A stretch of 64,000 bases of DNA from Archilochus colubris. Lineage: Eukaryota; Chordata; Aves; Apodiformes; Trochilidae. The stretch covers positions 5,085,676 through 5,149,675 of the forward strand of contig CM041104.1 of NCBI GenBank assembly GCA_023079485.1, in the 5' to 3' direction. Positions within the stretch are counted from its first letter, which is position 1, and every line of letters begins with the position of its first letter. Of the stretch, positions 26,600 through 40,000 are shown piece by piece. Under the pieces are notes generated by a model that was not told the origin of the DNA, made no database searches, and saw only the letters and a program-made list of their open reading frames with translations. The position numbers were made by a program, and so were the translations under genes.

Positions 26600-26715
26600 C
26601 TACAGAAAGGGAAATGAGGCACGCAGCAATTTTAAGAAACTCACCCAAGGTTACAGGAAGCTTACAGCAAAGCAAGGAATTGAACCCAGTGAGTCCCAGT
26701 CTAGTTGTTTACCAG
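26600..26715 (-). mobile_element. MIR-type SINE fragment, reverse orientation
   Basis: Read on the plus strand, the segments run in the order of a reverse-complement MIR core: tacagaaagggaaatgaggcac, then an aattttaagaaactcacccaaggt stretch, then caaggaattgaacccag and gagtcccagtct. The 'tGaGGcac', 'aactcaCCCAAGGTtac' and 'gaaTTGAACCCAG' blocks match the core and the tRNA-derived B-box-like part. Divergence is high, as expected for an old element. It is an amniote-age insertion in the ZHX3 intron. Confidence 0.65.
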
Positions 26716-29700
26716 GGACAATCCTTTGAACGGGTCACCTTTAGTCAGAAACCCTCCCAGTTTGGACCCAGCAGCACTGCCAAGAGATTATGCTGAATTC
26801 TGTCAGCACAGAGAATTATTACGAGTTTCCCTTCCAGCCCAATATGCTCAAAGACTTGTTTTGGAAATAAAATAAAACTTGCAGCATGTGCTGGAACAGA
26901 CAGCTCCTGAGCATTGCAGACAGCTGAACCACCAAAGTGCTCGGAAGGCTCCAAATCAAGCTAGGAGATAAGGAGGTGTTTTACCTCCATGGTTAATCCT
27001 GCTGCTTTGAAGGGTGGCCTCCAGTGAGTAAAAATTTACCAGTTCCTGGATTTCACCTTGGATTTGCATCTTCATTCATAAATACCTCTGGATGAAATAG
27101 AGGATTTCAGCCATAGCACTGAGCCAGACATCAAAAAAAACACCTTTCCCTTCACACACAGCCTCTCCTTGAACCTGGTGTGCCTCCAGATTGTGCTGCT
27201 ACAAAACCAAACAAATGGACTTTACCCATGCTCTCATGGGCCATGGACACAGTTCTCTGCCTTCCTAAAGAAAATCTGCCTACAGAATCTTTCAGTCCAC
27301 TCACAAAAACTAGAAATGGCCTTTTCTAGAGTCTCCACTCTCCATCATTTCATGCTCCAAATCCCTCTGACCTCCATCATGGGGAAAAGCTCCAAAATCT
27401 CTCCAATAATCAGATGCAGTTTTTAATACAACTGACAATCAAACCATGTCCCTGGATACCTACAGTGCTCAGATAATTCTCAGTTGATCACAAACACTCC
27501 AAGTGTCTGGTGACAGGTCTGGAAAAGACCATGCAGTACAGAATTTGCCTTTCACACAATACAATCTGGGCTGCACAGAGGGGTGAGTCAAAACAACTAC
27601 TGTGAGTCTAGCCAAGAAGTTTATGAAGTGTTTAAGCACTCAGTGACCTCGTTTTCTGTGTACAAGCATGTTTCATGCCATGGGTGCTGTCTTCAGTACA
27701 ATCATCAGGATGAACTCCTCAGCCCTCTGCAAGAACCAGCTCAGCAGAACCTTCAGTAGGTCACTAGCAACAAGACCAAACAAGCAGCAGTGGCCTCCAG
27801 ATCCATGAGTCCAAACAGAAGGCTGAGGAGGCGTGACATCAACTATGTCAAAAATTTGCTTGCTTTGAAATCCTACTCCTGCTTATTTATGTTACAGGAG
27901 TACCCAGAGGCTGCAGCCAAGGCAGCATCTGCCCTACAAAACTCCAGCTGGAGAAGTGCATTTGCACATCTAATGGCCACCTCCACATAGAGCTCCCACC
28001 CTGTGGCCAGTCATGAGCAACTCAGTTTTGCAGTTAAAATAAATAAAAACCAGCCAGGTTTGGAGGAGAGGATGTGCAGCAGCAGGGTGGGCAGGCTGCA
28101 GCTCCTGCACAAGTGTTGAGAGCGAAGCCCCTGGTCAGGCACCCTGGACACTGGTGTCCCTGGGGCTTTTCTACTGCTCCCATAGCAAAGCTAAGCTCTG
28201 CCTCTCATCAGCCAAAAGACCCTGGTGAAAACACCATGCATGGAGCAGGTCTGTGCTCTGCAAACCCGTGGAAGGATGTAGAAAAGGTTGCTAACCTAAA
28301 CAGACAGCTCTAAGATTGATTCGTACGAAGGATGAAATCAAGAAGTAAAAATAACATTTCCAACACACCAATGACATAGAGCCCTTAATCCAACAGCAAA
28401 TTTACAGGCCAAGAACATTCCTTGCTGCTCCTACCTTCATCTCTAAGGTCCAAGTCAGCAATGGCTTAGGAGGAGCCTGTCTGAAGGCAACAGGCAGCTC
28501 AGGGAACAGCCAAGCCCAAGAACTGGGATTTGCAGGAAGGGAAGTTAAATAATTGAAGAGACAACCAAGCACAGTTCACTAGATATTGCTCCACAACCCC
28601 GGCACCGAAAGTTGAAAACACAAAACATTTACTCCCTGAATGCCTTAAATCCCCATTTTCTTATTTCAAAGACTTCTACTTGCTTCAGCACCCAGATATG
28701 CACATCCCAAATGCACTGCTTAGGAATAGGGTGCTGTAAACAAAGTCTTACAAACTAGGAAGGTTAACACACAACATATTTTACCCATTACTCCAATACA
28801 TCCTACAAGTTCTGCAAGCTTGGTAAAGAAAGAGTCTCTTTAAAAATCTAGGGTGGGGAAGAATTAGCTCACCAAAACCATAAACAGATTTGCTTTGCAC
28901 TTTCAGTCCAAGAGAAAAACAAGACAGGCTATGTGCACATTGATGCACACAATAGCACAATCATTTTAAAAACAAATGAACTGGGAGGGAAAGGACACCA
29001 GAGGAGGGTTGGGGGAAGGAGGAGTGGAGAGAAAAGGGCCAACTCCAAGAGCAGGGATCCAGAGTTTGATTCTTAAAGCTGCCTGAGAAGATATTGGAAA
29101 GGCTCTACGTGCCAGCACGCAGGGAAGGTGACACAGGTTGCCACAATGCCACCATCTGTCTGTGGGTGCAAGGCCTTGAGTAACAAATGACATTAGTTTC
29201 TGGAGATGTAACACAAAGGAATCCTTCCCACTTACCCAGTGACCTTCTGCACAAAGCATCCAAATGCTTTATTCCTATCTTTCCCTGGCAAATACCAAAG
29301 GATAGAAAATTTAATTCCCTTTCGCTACTGTGCCTCCCAAGAGGCCCTGACCTTGGTTACAAAGGCAGAACGAAGCTATAAAACCTTTACCCTCTTCCTC
29401 CTGCCCAATTCTCCATCTCGAGGGAAAGACAACCCAGAAAGCAACAATGTTGGCTGTGTTTGCAAGGTTATTGCCACAAGGTATTGAGGGACCTACCTAG
29501 TGTGCAAGGAATGGAGGCAGCTTGAAGGAGGACAGCTCTCAGGAGGGTGCTCGTGGATCCCAGCACTGCACGTGCTACAGCAAGGTCTGCTCCTTTATTC
29601 CTACCAGTTTAACAGACTGGATTTAGCCTGCAGAACTAGAAGTGTGTCAGGAAAGCTCCAGCAAACAGCATCAGTCCAGTTGCTCATTATTTAATAAAAG

Positions 29701-30402
29701 TCTAGGAACAAACTGTCTCCAGGCATGCCACAAGCCGGGTAGACATCACTCTGGGGTTTTAAAATTCCCGTTTCTGTGGGGACACTGTCATTTATCACAA
29801 AGCCATGAACTGGGTGAATGAATTCCCCACCAGGCTGCTCACTAGTGCTTAACCATAGAGCTTCATTTCTTACAAATGAAATGGCCTTGCTCTCATATGA
29901 AACCAAATGTCTTAACAAATCTGGAATTGTGTGATGGAAAAAGAGTCTTATTTCCAAGAACACTTCCATTAACAGAAGGCACAGAGAAAATGTCTCTCTC
30001 CTGACCCCTTATCCACACTATGGGACAGATGAACATGAAGTTATATGGATTCTTAGGGGTGGGGGGAGAACACATGAGTGATACAGCACAAAGATGAGAA
30101 GCACCAGCCAGGAGAAGAGGACAAATGCAGAGGGCACCTGAACCCTGTCCTGTCCAGTGCGTGACAAAGTCAAACAAAATTACCCCTTCTCAGGGACTCC
30201 TGGGACTACAACCTGAGACCTGTACCAACCATGGAGCAGAGCAGGGCTCAAAGGTTAACAGAGCAAACCATTGCCTGACCACTTGTTTCAGCCTTCATAG
30301 CAGAACCCTGCAATCCACTGAAATACACCACAGCTCCTTGTGCAAGATGAGACAGAAAGGTGCATGTGGCACCCGGAGCCTGGGGTGGCAGTGGTGACCT
30401 AC

Positions 30403-30496
30403 CTGCATGGGGGACCACATCCTTGGCCTGTCCTTCTCCAGCTCCTCCTCCGTGCTCGTGTGCATCTTTAAAGTGCCTGCAGTTGCTTCAGCTGCA
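30403..30496 (-). other. Candidate 94-nt alternative exon within ZHX3
   Basis: On the minus strand CATTTTCCCTTCCAG (AG at 30498-30497) precedes, and CCATGCAG|GTAGGT (GT at 30402-30401) follows, a 94-base stretch with one open frame. That frame has an ATG and reads acidic/basic-rich sequence (MHTSTEEELEKDRPRM...). If joined to the main ZHX3 exon it would be a short upstream ORF ending in TGA after five codons, so it would be a 5'UTR exon rather than an N-terminal extension. Not confirmed by any family match. Confidence 0.3.
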
Positions 30497-33069
30497 CTGG
30501 AAGGGAAAATGTCACACCAACAATTACTGCTGCACCTCTGAAACCTCAGGACCATTGGCTAGTAAAGGCTAAAAGTAAAAATAAAACATCCACCAGTTTA
30601 AGGTGTCTCCTAGCTCAGCCCATCCACCTTGCTGCCCACCCCCAGCAAAGCTGTACTATATATCTTCACTGAAGCATCCCAGAATGCACCTATTTGATTT
30701 TTTTCCTTTTTTTTTTTTTCTGCACTCAATTAGCAAAGACATAATTTAGCAGAGGTTAACAAAGTTTGCTGAATTAATCACCAAGCACTCAACTGGGCTG
30801 CTCTCAGCCCAGTAACAGTAAAACACCTCCCAGTTGCAGCATGCTGGAAACAAGACCTGCTGGTCCCTGGTTCTTGGCCACAACTCAAGGACTCAGTTTG
30901 TTAACAGGACTGGAAACTGCACTGGCTGAAAACATATTTAAAGCAGCAGTCACAGCACCCTGACCAACACCACTGCAGCCTGCAGCTATATATAATCTGC
31001 AGTTTCCCTTTTAGCTGTGGGCTTCTTCTCTCCCTTCTGTTTTCCTCTGCTGTTGTCCAGTCCCTGTTCCCTCATCCCTGGAGAAGCAGCAGAGCCTGCC
31101 CGATGTATTTCATAATTTCTAAACTTAACTGTCTAAAGGGATCACCAGCCAAGTGGATTTCTGGGATTAAGTTCAGACTAGGGAAGAAAACAGCATGCTG
31201 AAAAACAAAAAGTCACCCTGGAAAAAGGTGAGCCAGAGCTTGTAACAAGGATGGAAAATAGGAAAATTATGTTGTGACTCCTGAAAAAAGGAAAATTGAG
31301 GCTCGTTTGCTGGTCCTGCTAGAACATGGTCCAGCAACAGGTTCTCCTCCCCCAGCAAGATGTCCCAAGTGGCTCTTTGCTTCAGCCAGAGTGTGTGCTC
31401 AGGCTGCAGTCCCCTGCCAAAGCCTCACAGATCTGCTGCATCCTGCTGACCATACTCTTTGCTCACAACCAGCCAGTTTCTTTGATTAAAATAAATAACC
31501 AAATAATTGTCAGGGACAGATCTAACCAAATAACTAGAACAGACTCATTAGTCTTTGGGAAGGTGCTTCCTAACCCTGTCTGAAAATGCTGCAGACAGAG
31601 CACCCACTCTGGCTGTAATAGTACCAACTGAACAGGAACTAGAGTTTAAAAAAAACCAAAAAAACAAAAAAGTAAAAGAATTGGACTAGTTGTTGAAGAA
31701 TGTATACTTTAATTCATTATTTCCCTGGTATAAAGCCACACAGTTTCTCTATGGTATTTGCTGTATATTATTTTCCAGATTTAATTCACGACAAATGTAA
31801 CGTGAGCAGAAAACTGAGGAAAAACTCAGCCCCAAGTCTGGCAAATCACAAGAGTTCAGAGAACAAGAAAAAAATGCTTTAAATGCCTGCTAGATGCCAC
31901 AGCTTTTTCCTTTTTTCCTTTCTTTTCTTTTTTTTCCTCCCCCAAAACGAAGGGAAGGCTTATTCTGAACCAATTAGGTTTCAACACACTTGGAAGGAAA
32001 CCAGTGCTGAATGCCGGGACCTTGACAGAACAGGTGACAACTTTTCTGTGCCAGAAAAAAGTTTAACATATAATAAGAAACAAATATTAGACTGCTGATG
32101 GAGAGGGATTTTAGTCCAGCAATTTGTGTAAATATCCTGTAATGACTTGCACAATACTTCAGACTCCCAAATGAAGTGATAACAGCACTGCTCCAGCTGC
32201 TTGCCTGCCATTCCCAAGTCCCATCCACTATGGCAGGTTTAATAGCATTCACACCTTCCTTTAGGGATTCAACACATGCCTTGGACTTTAACAAACAAGG
32301 TTTCATGATCCTTAGGAGTACCTAAATTAAGAGTGACCTTGGTCACAGCAGTCACAGCAGCTTCACACTTCCCAAAATTAAAGATGGTTTAAATAGAAAC
32401 TCAAGCTGGAGGCAAAGAAAAATTTGATTTTCCTGAAAGCTGGTTCTGAAAGCACAAAGCATAAACCCTGCAAATTTGGCACTGTGAGCCACTATTACCT
32501 TGGCAGCTCCTCCCTGAACTGCCCAAAGCTGCTGCTTCAAATTAAATAACCCAGGCATGAGCTGGGGGCAGGGTTGGGGTCTCCTCTGAGCAGCACACAC
32601 GGAGCTTAACACTGAAATGGGAACAGCAACAAGGACAACCAAGGAATGCTTTCTTCCATATCTTCTTTCAGATATGGAAACCCCAGCTCCTGATAGCCAC
32701 GACACACTCAGGTCCTTCTGTCTTGGGGATTTCCACTGTCTGCAGAGCCCCCGATCAGCACTGCCACCCCACCACCATCCTTCTCACACCTTCGGGGTCC
32801 TCAGGCTGGGCTGAGCAGCTCAAACCCTGCACACAGGTCAGGAATGGTGGATATTTTCCCCAAATATCAGACTCAACACAGAGAGCAAATCATCCTTACC
32901 AACCTGGGGGTTTAAAACTGTGGTGCCTGAACCAGCTGGGACAGGAAGCTCCTACAAAGTCTCCCAGCAGCACCTCTGTGGGGGCTGAACACATACAGCA
33001 TTTAGACAATCAGAACTGTAAGAAGGAAATTTTTCTGTCTGCCTTTCATCTGGTAACCCCATCTCAGAC

Positions 33070-33093
33070 TTTTTTTTTTTTTTTTTTTTTTTT
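33070..33093. repeat. Homopolymer run of 24 T
   Basis: This is an uninterrupted T run. No element body was recognised on either side that would make it a retrotransposon tail. Confidence 0.9.
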
Positions 33094-36000
33094 AAATAGC
33101 TGTTAGGTCTCTTCTAGCTCTTTTTTGGGGTGGTTTTTTCACATGGCTGGAACAAAGCCTCCTTGCAGAGCAAAGCCTGGTCCAACCTGACACTTGCACA
33201 AGCAGAGAAGGAAGCCCCAAGCTTGGCTCTCAGCACTCTGCCCTGCCACAGGTCAGGGTCCAGAAGAGCAAAATGGTATGGAAAAAGACATCCCAACACC
33301 CACAAGAAAACATTTGAGTTCCCTTCAATGAGGGCTGCAGCCCTGTTTCCAAGATAGGATTTAGCAGCTCTCATGGATTGTCTTGAAGTTGATTAAAGTT
33401 CTAGTTACATCTAGCAAAGAGCAAAAGGCTCACTGATAGCTTGATACCTGAGTTGATTTGTGTGGATATAAAGAAAAAAGGGTGGAAAAAAAAAAATCTT
33501 CCCTTTCATCCAGAACTCACAAGTCTCCAGGTCCCATGGGAGGTGGGAAGCTGCAGCTCCATTCCCGCATTCCCTGCAGGGTTTTGCAGCCTCAACTCCA
33601 GAACTGGGATATTCTGGGATGGGGAACTCTGTCAGGCCCCTGGGACCTGCCTTCCATGCTGAATAATGCATTCAAATTTAATACATTCAATAACTTATCT
33701 GAAGAGTTTCCCTGCCCTCATCTCAAGTCTCATGCAGCTGCAATTACTCTTCCCATTCCCAATGGATTTGTGGGAGCAAGGGGACAACAAAAGCAGAAAA
33801 ACAGTTTTTAAAAAAAAAAAAATTCTCTTTAACCAAGAAATTCCCTTGAGCACACTGGGACAGGCAGCACTGCTGTTAACTCAGGTAATAAAAAAGCCTA
33901 GGAAGGAGCAGTAATAATACTATTATAATACAAATTATCAGCACAAGGGACCTCACTGCTCTCAGCTTTGCACACAGCTTGGCTGAAGCCAAAGGATCAT
34001 TATTTCTTTGGATGCATGGACCTTGCACAGTTAGCAAAGAAAAACCACACTGACAGTTGTTACACAGCCCACAATATCTTCTTAAGGTGATTTGTCATTT
34101 AAAAGTGTCAGCTTGAAATCTAATCATTTAAAAAAATGAATAAAATATTATATATTGCACTCACGGCCTGCAACAACCACTGCCAAATTCCTCTGTCAAT
34201 TTCTGAAGGATTATAATCACATTCTTCTTCTAATAGTTTATTCTCTTGCTTTTGTGCCAAAGAGATGGGAAAGAGAGCAAGGACTACTTCAGAACAGAGA
34301 CTGATGATCCAAACCAAAACTGAAAATAAAGGAAACTGCTGCACACACCCCCCCTCCTTGTGGGGGATGCTCAGCAAGAGCACCCTTGGGTGCTGGCTGT
34401 AACACTGCAGCCAAAACACTTTCAGACATCAGTGTCATTTAAAACATTTTAAACCAGGTTTTCCCCATGATTTTTTTTTTCAATTGTGAGGGAATTGTGC
34501 AGGGGGACAAATTTTGTGTTTCTGCCATTGAGAAACACCCCTCTCTCTTACAGAAAGAGCTCAACTCAACAGTGGGCACAAAGGGTCAGTGGGACCTCTT
34601 ACCACTACTTTTGCTGTTCAGAACCCCCCCCTTGTCTTCTCTCTGAAGTCTCCTTCTGCTTGAGGTGGAAGGGATGAGCAGCCCCACCACTGCTCTTCCT
34701 GCTACAGTTGAGCCCTGGCTGAGCAAACTGGGTCCCCATCCCACGTCCTGCAGGGACCTGACTGGGGCTCAAGCTGAGGAGAGTTACACAGAACAAGGAT
34801 TTCAGCATTTCTTACTCAGAATTGAAGTGTCTTTTCTTTTTTTTTTTTTCCCTTGAAAAAAAAAATAATAAATGCCTGGTGCTCAATTGTACAGAGGAGA
34901 AACAAAACCATCTAGAAATGGAAGCAAAACCTTATTCTTCCAATTAATGGGAAAATTTTTCAACACGAACACAAGAAAAATGTTGGGCTTGTTGTTTGGG
35001 TTTTTTCCCCCCCATAAAGCACTTTTTTTTTTTTTTTTTCAGGACAGTGTTCCTTTATAAAAGCATTCTTCTGAAAGCACTTCTCCTGTGAAGCTCCCCC
35101 TCCAACAGCTACTGTTACAAATCTGTGATAAAAGAGGCATTCAGCAGGGCTTGGCACACAAATTGCACCCAAAGTGGCGCTGCCAAAGCCTCCCAATTTT
35201 ATCACGAGCTCCAAAATATTTGGAGAAAGAAAAGATGCTTCTGCTGAGAGCAACAGATAAGAGAAGCCTCAGTTCTTGGGGTTGTGAAAATCTCAGATTT
35301 CATCTGGGAGAAATAGAAGAAAGAAAGGTAAGTGTCTAAACATGATGCTGGAGGAAAATTCTCAAGCAGGAGTGCAACATGATCCAGTTTTCAAGGTCCA
35401 GGCAGAAGGAATCTTGGATTACCACTTGGTTTGATCCAGCTGCAGGATTTTGCAGTACCACTGGTGACTTCAGAATATTTTGGAAGGGGATGCTGTGAAA
35501 TTCAGCCCTGGAAGCACCATCAGAACAAATGCTTAGCAATGGCTGGATTAGAGCTGCCATCCCTGGAGCTACATCACTTCAGCCAGGGCTCAGCTACACA
35601 CATGGGAGCAGAGCCAGCAAGGTCCTGGGGGTGGACTTTGGAGCTCAGCTGAACAGGGATGCTTTGCTTGCCTAGACAGGTTATGTGTCTGTGAATGAGC
35701 CACACAACCCCGCCAAAAAAAAAAAAAAAAAGTTTTGCTCTGCCCTTCCTCAGCCCCCACATTTCCCTGTCCTTGCTCCTGTAGTCTCTTCCCTATCCTT
35801 TAGCACATTCCAGAGCTTTCCAAAAGCTCCTGCACCAGCTGGAAGCTGTCTGTTGTTATCCCCAACCAGATCAGCTGTCTCACAAACCTCTAATTTAAGT
35901 TTGCAAGGGAAATATAAAAGGAAATAAGACCCCAGGGTGACTCAGAAGCCCAGCAAGCCAGGTCCATCAAAGCCTGAGGGATGTAAGGGTCCTGATGGAG

Positions 36001-36109
36001 GAGGACAAGCCCTGGTGGCAGGGACAGAGAGAGCTTTGCCATTCCCTGGGAAGCAGGGCTGAGCCCACAACCAGCAAGATTTTAAGACCTATAGGGTAGC
36101 TTTGCCAGG

Positions 36110-36123
36110 ACACACACACACAC
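36110..36123. repeat. Short (AC)n microsatellite
   Basis: About seven AC units occur within the ZHX3 intron. Confidence 0.85.
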
Positions 36124-37009
36124 CCCAAACAGCAAGCCCAGCTCTTCTGTCCTGCTGCTCCTCCCGGCAGTGCCAGAAACAAACCACAGTCAAACCAGAC
36201 CCAGCATCCACAGCACGAGGGAAAAGAAACATCTCAGGAATGAATAGATTTCAGCTGGGATCTCCCAGGAGATGGTATTAAAATGAAGGAGGGAAGAAAT
36301 AAATAAACAAACGGAGGAGAAAAGAATCAGTTTGCCAGGATTAGCCATGCCAACTTCTAAAACTACAAGTCAAGCCCTGAACACCCCAGCTCCCAGTCTG
36401 GGATACTGGGAAACACCCACGATAACAGAGTAGTGAGAGGAGTGGACCTCCCCACTCCTCTCTGCCCAAGAATTCCCATTTCCCAGCTTTTCTCTGGAAA
36501 CCACGAAACTCTAGAGGTTTGGGTTTTTTCTGTAAAAAGCTGGGATTTTCACTGAAGTCCCTAGTTCTGGTTTTAATCCAAGTGTCAGATGTCAGGAGAT
36601 GGTGCTGGGCTGCAGGAGCTGGCCACCAGCCAAACCCTCTTCCAACCAGCCCAGCTGGGGCCAGGATTTTGGAATCCACACTGATGCATTGGGGAAACAG
36701 TTTCCAAAATGCAGAGTTTAACCCCAAAATTATATCGTACAGCAGCAAGCACAACTCTGTAATACTCTATAAATACAACACTATGTACCACGTTCCCCAG
36801 GTCCAACTCTAAATCTGGTTCATCCATCAGTCACAGAAAATATAAATATCCTCCCTGGTTTTCAGTGCAATATTCCCAAGCTGATCCAGAGAACCTATGG
36901 AGTCACTAAGCTATAATTAGTGGTTTATTATAAAAGGTGTTTGGGATGCCTGTCAGCACTGAAGGACACTCTGTATTTAAGGTACCCTTAACACACATAG
37001 CAGCAGCTG

Positions 37010-37050
37010 GCCTTTTTTTTTTTTTTTTTGGCTTTAATAAAAAAAAAGCC
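37010..37050. repeat. Poly-T / poly-A snapback inverted repeat
   Basis: GGCC followed by 17 T, a short spacer (GGCTTTAAT), then nine A and GCC. The GGC-T(n) and A(n)-GCC arms can pair into a hairpin. A recent homopolymer slip followed by local inversion is one possible origin. Confidence 0.7.
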
Positions 37051-40000
37051 AACTTGTTTACTCACCTCAAGTGACTTTTCTCCTGGGCTATGCTTTGCAA
37101 GAGTATTTTCAGCCTATAACTTGATTAATGACATTTGAAAAAGGCAAAAAGAAAAAGCCAACAGTGAGGTGGTTAAAGACATTTTTTTTTATCCAGAGCT
37201 TATAGTTCATTACCAGCTCAATCCTGCTTTTTAACAAAAAAGAAAAAAAAATTAATTGGGTGCAGGATGTGCACATTCACTTATTCGTTATTGTAGGATT
37301 GTTGACATTAGCTTTCACTTTTAGAAAAAGATGAAGTGTGGAGGGGAAATGAAACAATGCAATACTTCTTTGGGACTGCCTCTAACATTGGGAAACTATT
37401 CAAAGCAAATATAGTGGTGATCAGCTTGCATACCTTCCCACAGAGCCCCCGGATTGGAGTTATAAGATAATAAATACTCTTTCAAAGCACTTGGCCCTTT
37501 TTTTTTTTTTTCATTTTAAATAACACCTGACAACATGACCACATCTTGAGCTTTTGGGAGGGAGAGGATCAGGGATGCTCACTGGGACCCAGTCTCCCTG
37601 TTGGCTCTCACAGCCCAGGGTGACTCTGGGCAGCTCTCATTCCCCACGCTGAAAACACAGAGGACACTGGATCACCAGAGTGATGCCAGAGTGTTTTCCA
37701 TTGCAGGCACCCCTCTTTCCCTCATCCTGCACACTCCTTCAGATAAAAGTTGCTCCATCAAACCCAGTGGGATTTTTCACCTTTCCAGGCAGCATGTTCA
37801 GCTCTCATGCAGCACTTGGGTGTCAGCAGACCAGCCCCTCCATTTCTAAATAAAATGTTTTCAGGCCTACAAGCACTATGCTACATCACAACTTAGCAAA
37901 TGTTGCTAAAATTAATTTCAAACTGGAATGAAAAGGCATCTTTGAAGTGATGCTCTGGCTCAGCACCTGGTAGCAGCATCGCCTCTGCTTTGCTGTTGAG
38001 AAACAAGTCCTGAGGGTGAGGTGGCCATGGCCAGGAGATGGAGAGGGCTGATCAAGGAAGGAAAAAAAAACATCATTAGGAGATGAAATCATCTCTGCTA
38101 ATACTGAATGGGAATTCAGGTGTGTAATTACACCACCTGCCAGGTACAGCTCTGCAGAGGTGACCTTTCCTGATGCTGTCTGGACATGACACCATGGGGG
38201 CATCAAGATGGAGAGAGGATTTATTTGACTGCCCACCAGAACTGGCCAAAAAAAGCAGCTACAGAAGGCAGGGCAGAGTAGAGCTGCAGATTCCTGTGGT
38301 AAGAGAGTGCCCAGCTCCTGGACTGCTCTTAAATTGCCCTTTTCCTAATGCTGAACCAAATGTCAGTGCCTCCAGTGGATGTATTTTTGCATCACTGTAA
38401 GGGAATATTTTCTTCTTCCAATAGACTATTTACTGTTACAATACCTACAGACAATTATGCATATTTGACTTACAATTTCTATTTCCTCCACCCCTCTCCC
38501 CCCTAAAAGCAACTGAAATTGAGTTTCCCAGCTGCAAAATTACAGTACTTTGTATTTGCAATTCAGTGTCAAGAACCTCCCTCATCTCCTTTTATAATCA
38601 CATGGAGAACAGCTACACTGCACATACCATTTTTTGCTACATTGAGCTTGAGGAAAATTTAAGACTTCCTCCCCGCCCTGTCTTCTTTTTAATGGGAGAT
38701 GTGATTATTGAAATTATTTCAGAAAATAGTCAGCATTCACCAATCAGCTCAGCAGTTTGGGTTTTCTTCATCTGCTGGTTACATGCTAATTATTGTGCTG
38801 GTGGGATTATTTCCCATTCACATTTAGAATTTACAGCACAGCAGGGAATTGATTAAATTAGAAGACAAAAAAAAAATCAATGCCATTTTAAATTCAACAT
38901 TTCTGTTGGTGGTTTTTTTTTTAATTTTTTTCCCAGTTTCATGCCTACGAGGACCTGACAAACTCAACCCCAGTAGAACAGATGCACGAGACAGCATTTC
39001 CATGTGTCAGGGGCAGAACAGCAACAGCACCCTGGGAAGGCAAAGCAAACCTCCATCTTCATCACCATCCCCGTTTTCCACAGCATCCCCTGATGCTTCA
39101 TGCCAACCCTACCCTCTTCCACTTAGCCAATGTTTGTAACTAAGAAGGCAAACTCCCCTATGGGTAGGAAATAAGCCCCATGGCCCAGCCCAGATATCCA
39201 GCACTGCCCAAACCCCTGTGCTGAGGTCAAGACAGGGGTTTGCATACACAGGGAGCAGAGATGGCAATGGCAGACATGTCCCATGATGACCTCAGCCCCC
39301 TCAGAAGTTCTGATGGACTTGGGTGGCTTCATCCTCACACCAGAAGAGTGGGAAGAACAGAGCACCACATCTCCACAACACCCACTGTCAGTGACTGGGT
39401 TTTCTAGTCATCAGGTCTGCCAGCTAAGCACAAGTCCCTGATGGAGACCTTCTGTAGAAGGTACCAGAGATCCTTAATTTTGCTACATTCATCTCAAATA
39501 CTTTTTACCACCTCATTTAACCAGAGCAAGCTTGTTGGTTCATGCATACTGAGCAGAGCAGGGGCTCTGTGTATGCCTCGCATCACTCTTTCTTGGGGGG
39601 TACCCCAGAAACCAAGGGCTCCTTCTCACCCTCAGCTGGAACAGCCACCAGCCCAGCACCCCTGCAATAAGGCAGAGGAGGATCAGGGGCCTGCTGTGAC
39701 CCTAATGTGAAGGTTGGCAAGAAGACACCAGCAAAATCAGGAGAGCATGGAGCAGCAAACAGAGTTTGGGAAAGGGTTAGGTGTAGATGGACACAGCAAT
39801 GACAATTTACTGGAGAGGGGGTTTGTACAAGCAACCTCCAGTGCACTGGCTCTAAAGTTACCTCCTCCAAAGCACCTCAATTTCTAGTGCTTTTTGTAAG
39901 CACTACTGTGATTGCCACTGCCAAATCTCCAACCTCCAGGAACAGTTCCAGCACCTGGCAGAGCAGCAAAGGGCTCAGCACCATGAATCCAGGCTGGGGG

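Noticed and set aside
33067..33095. T24 run as a retroposon tail
   Set aside because: No target-site duplication or element body was seen on either side.
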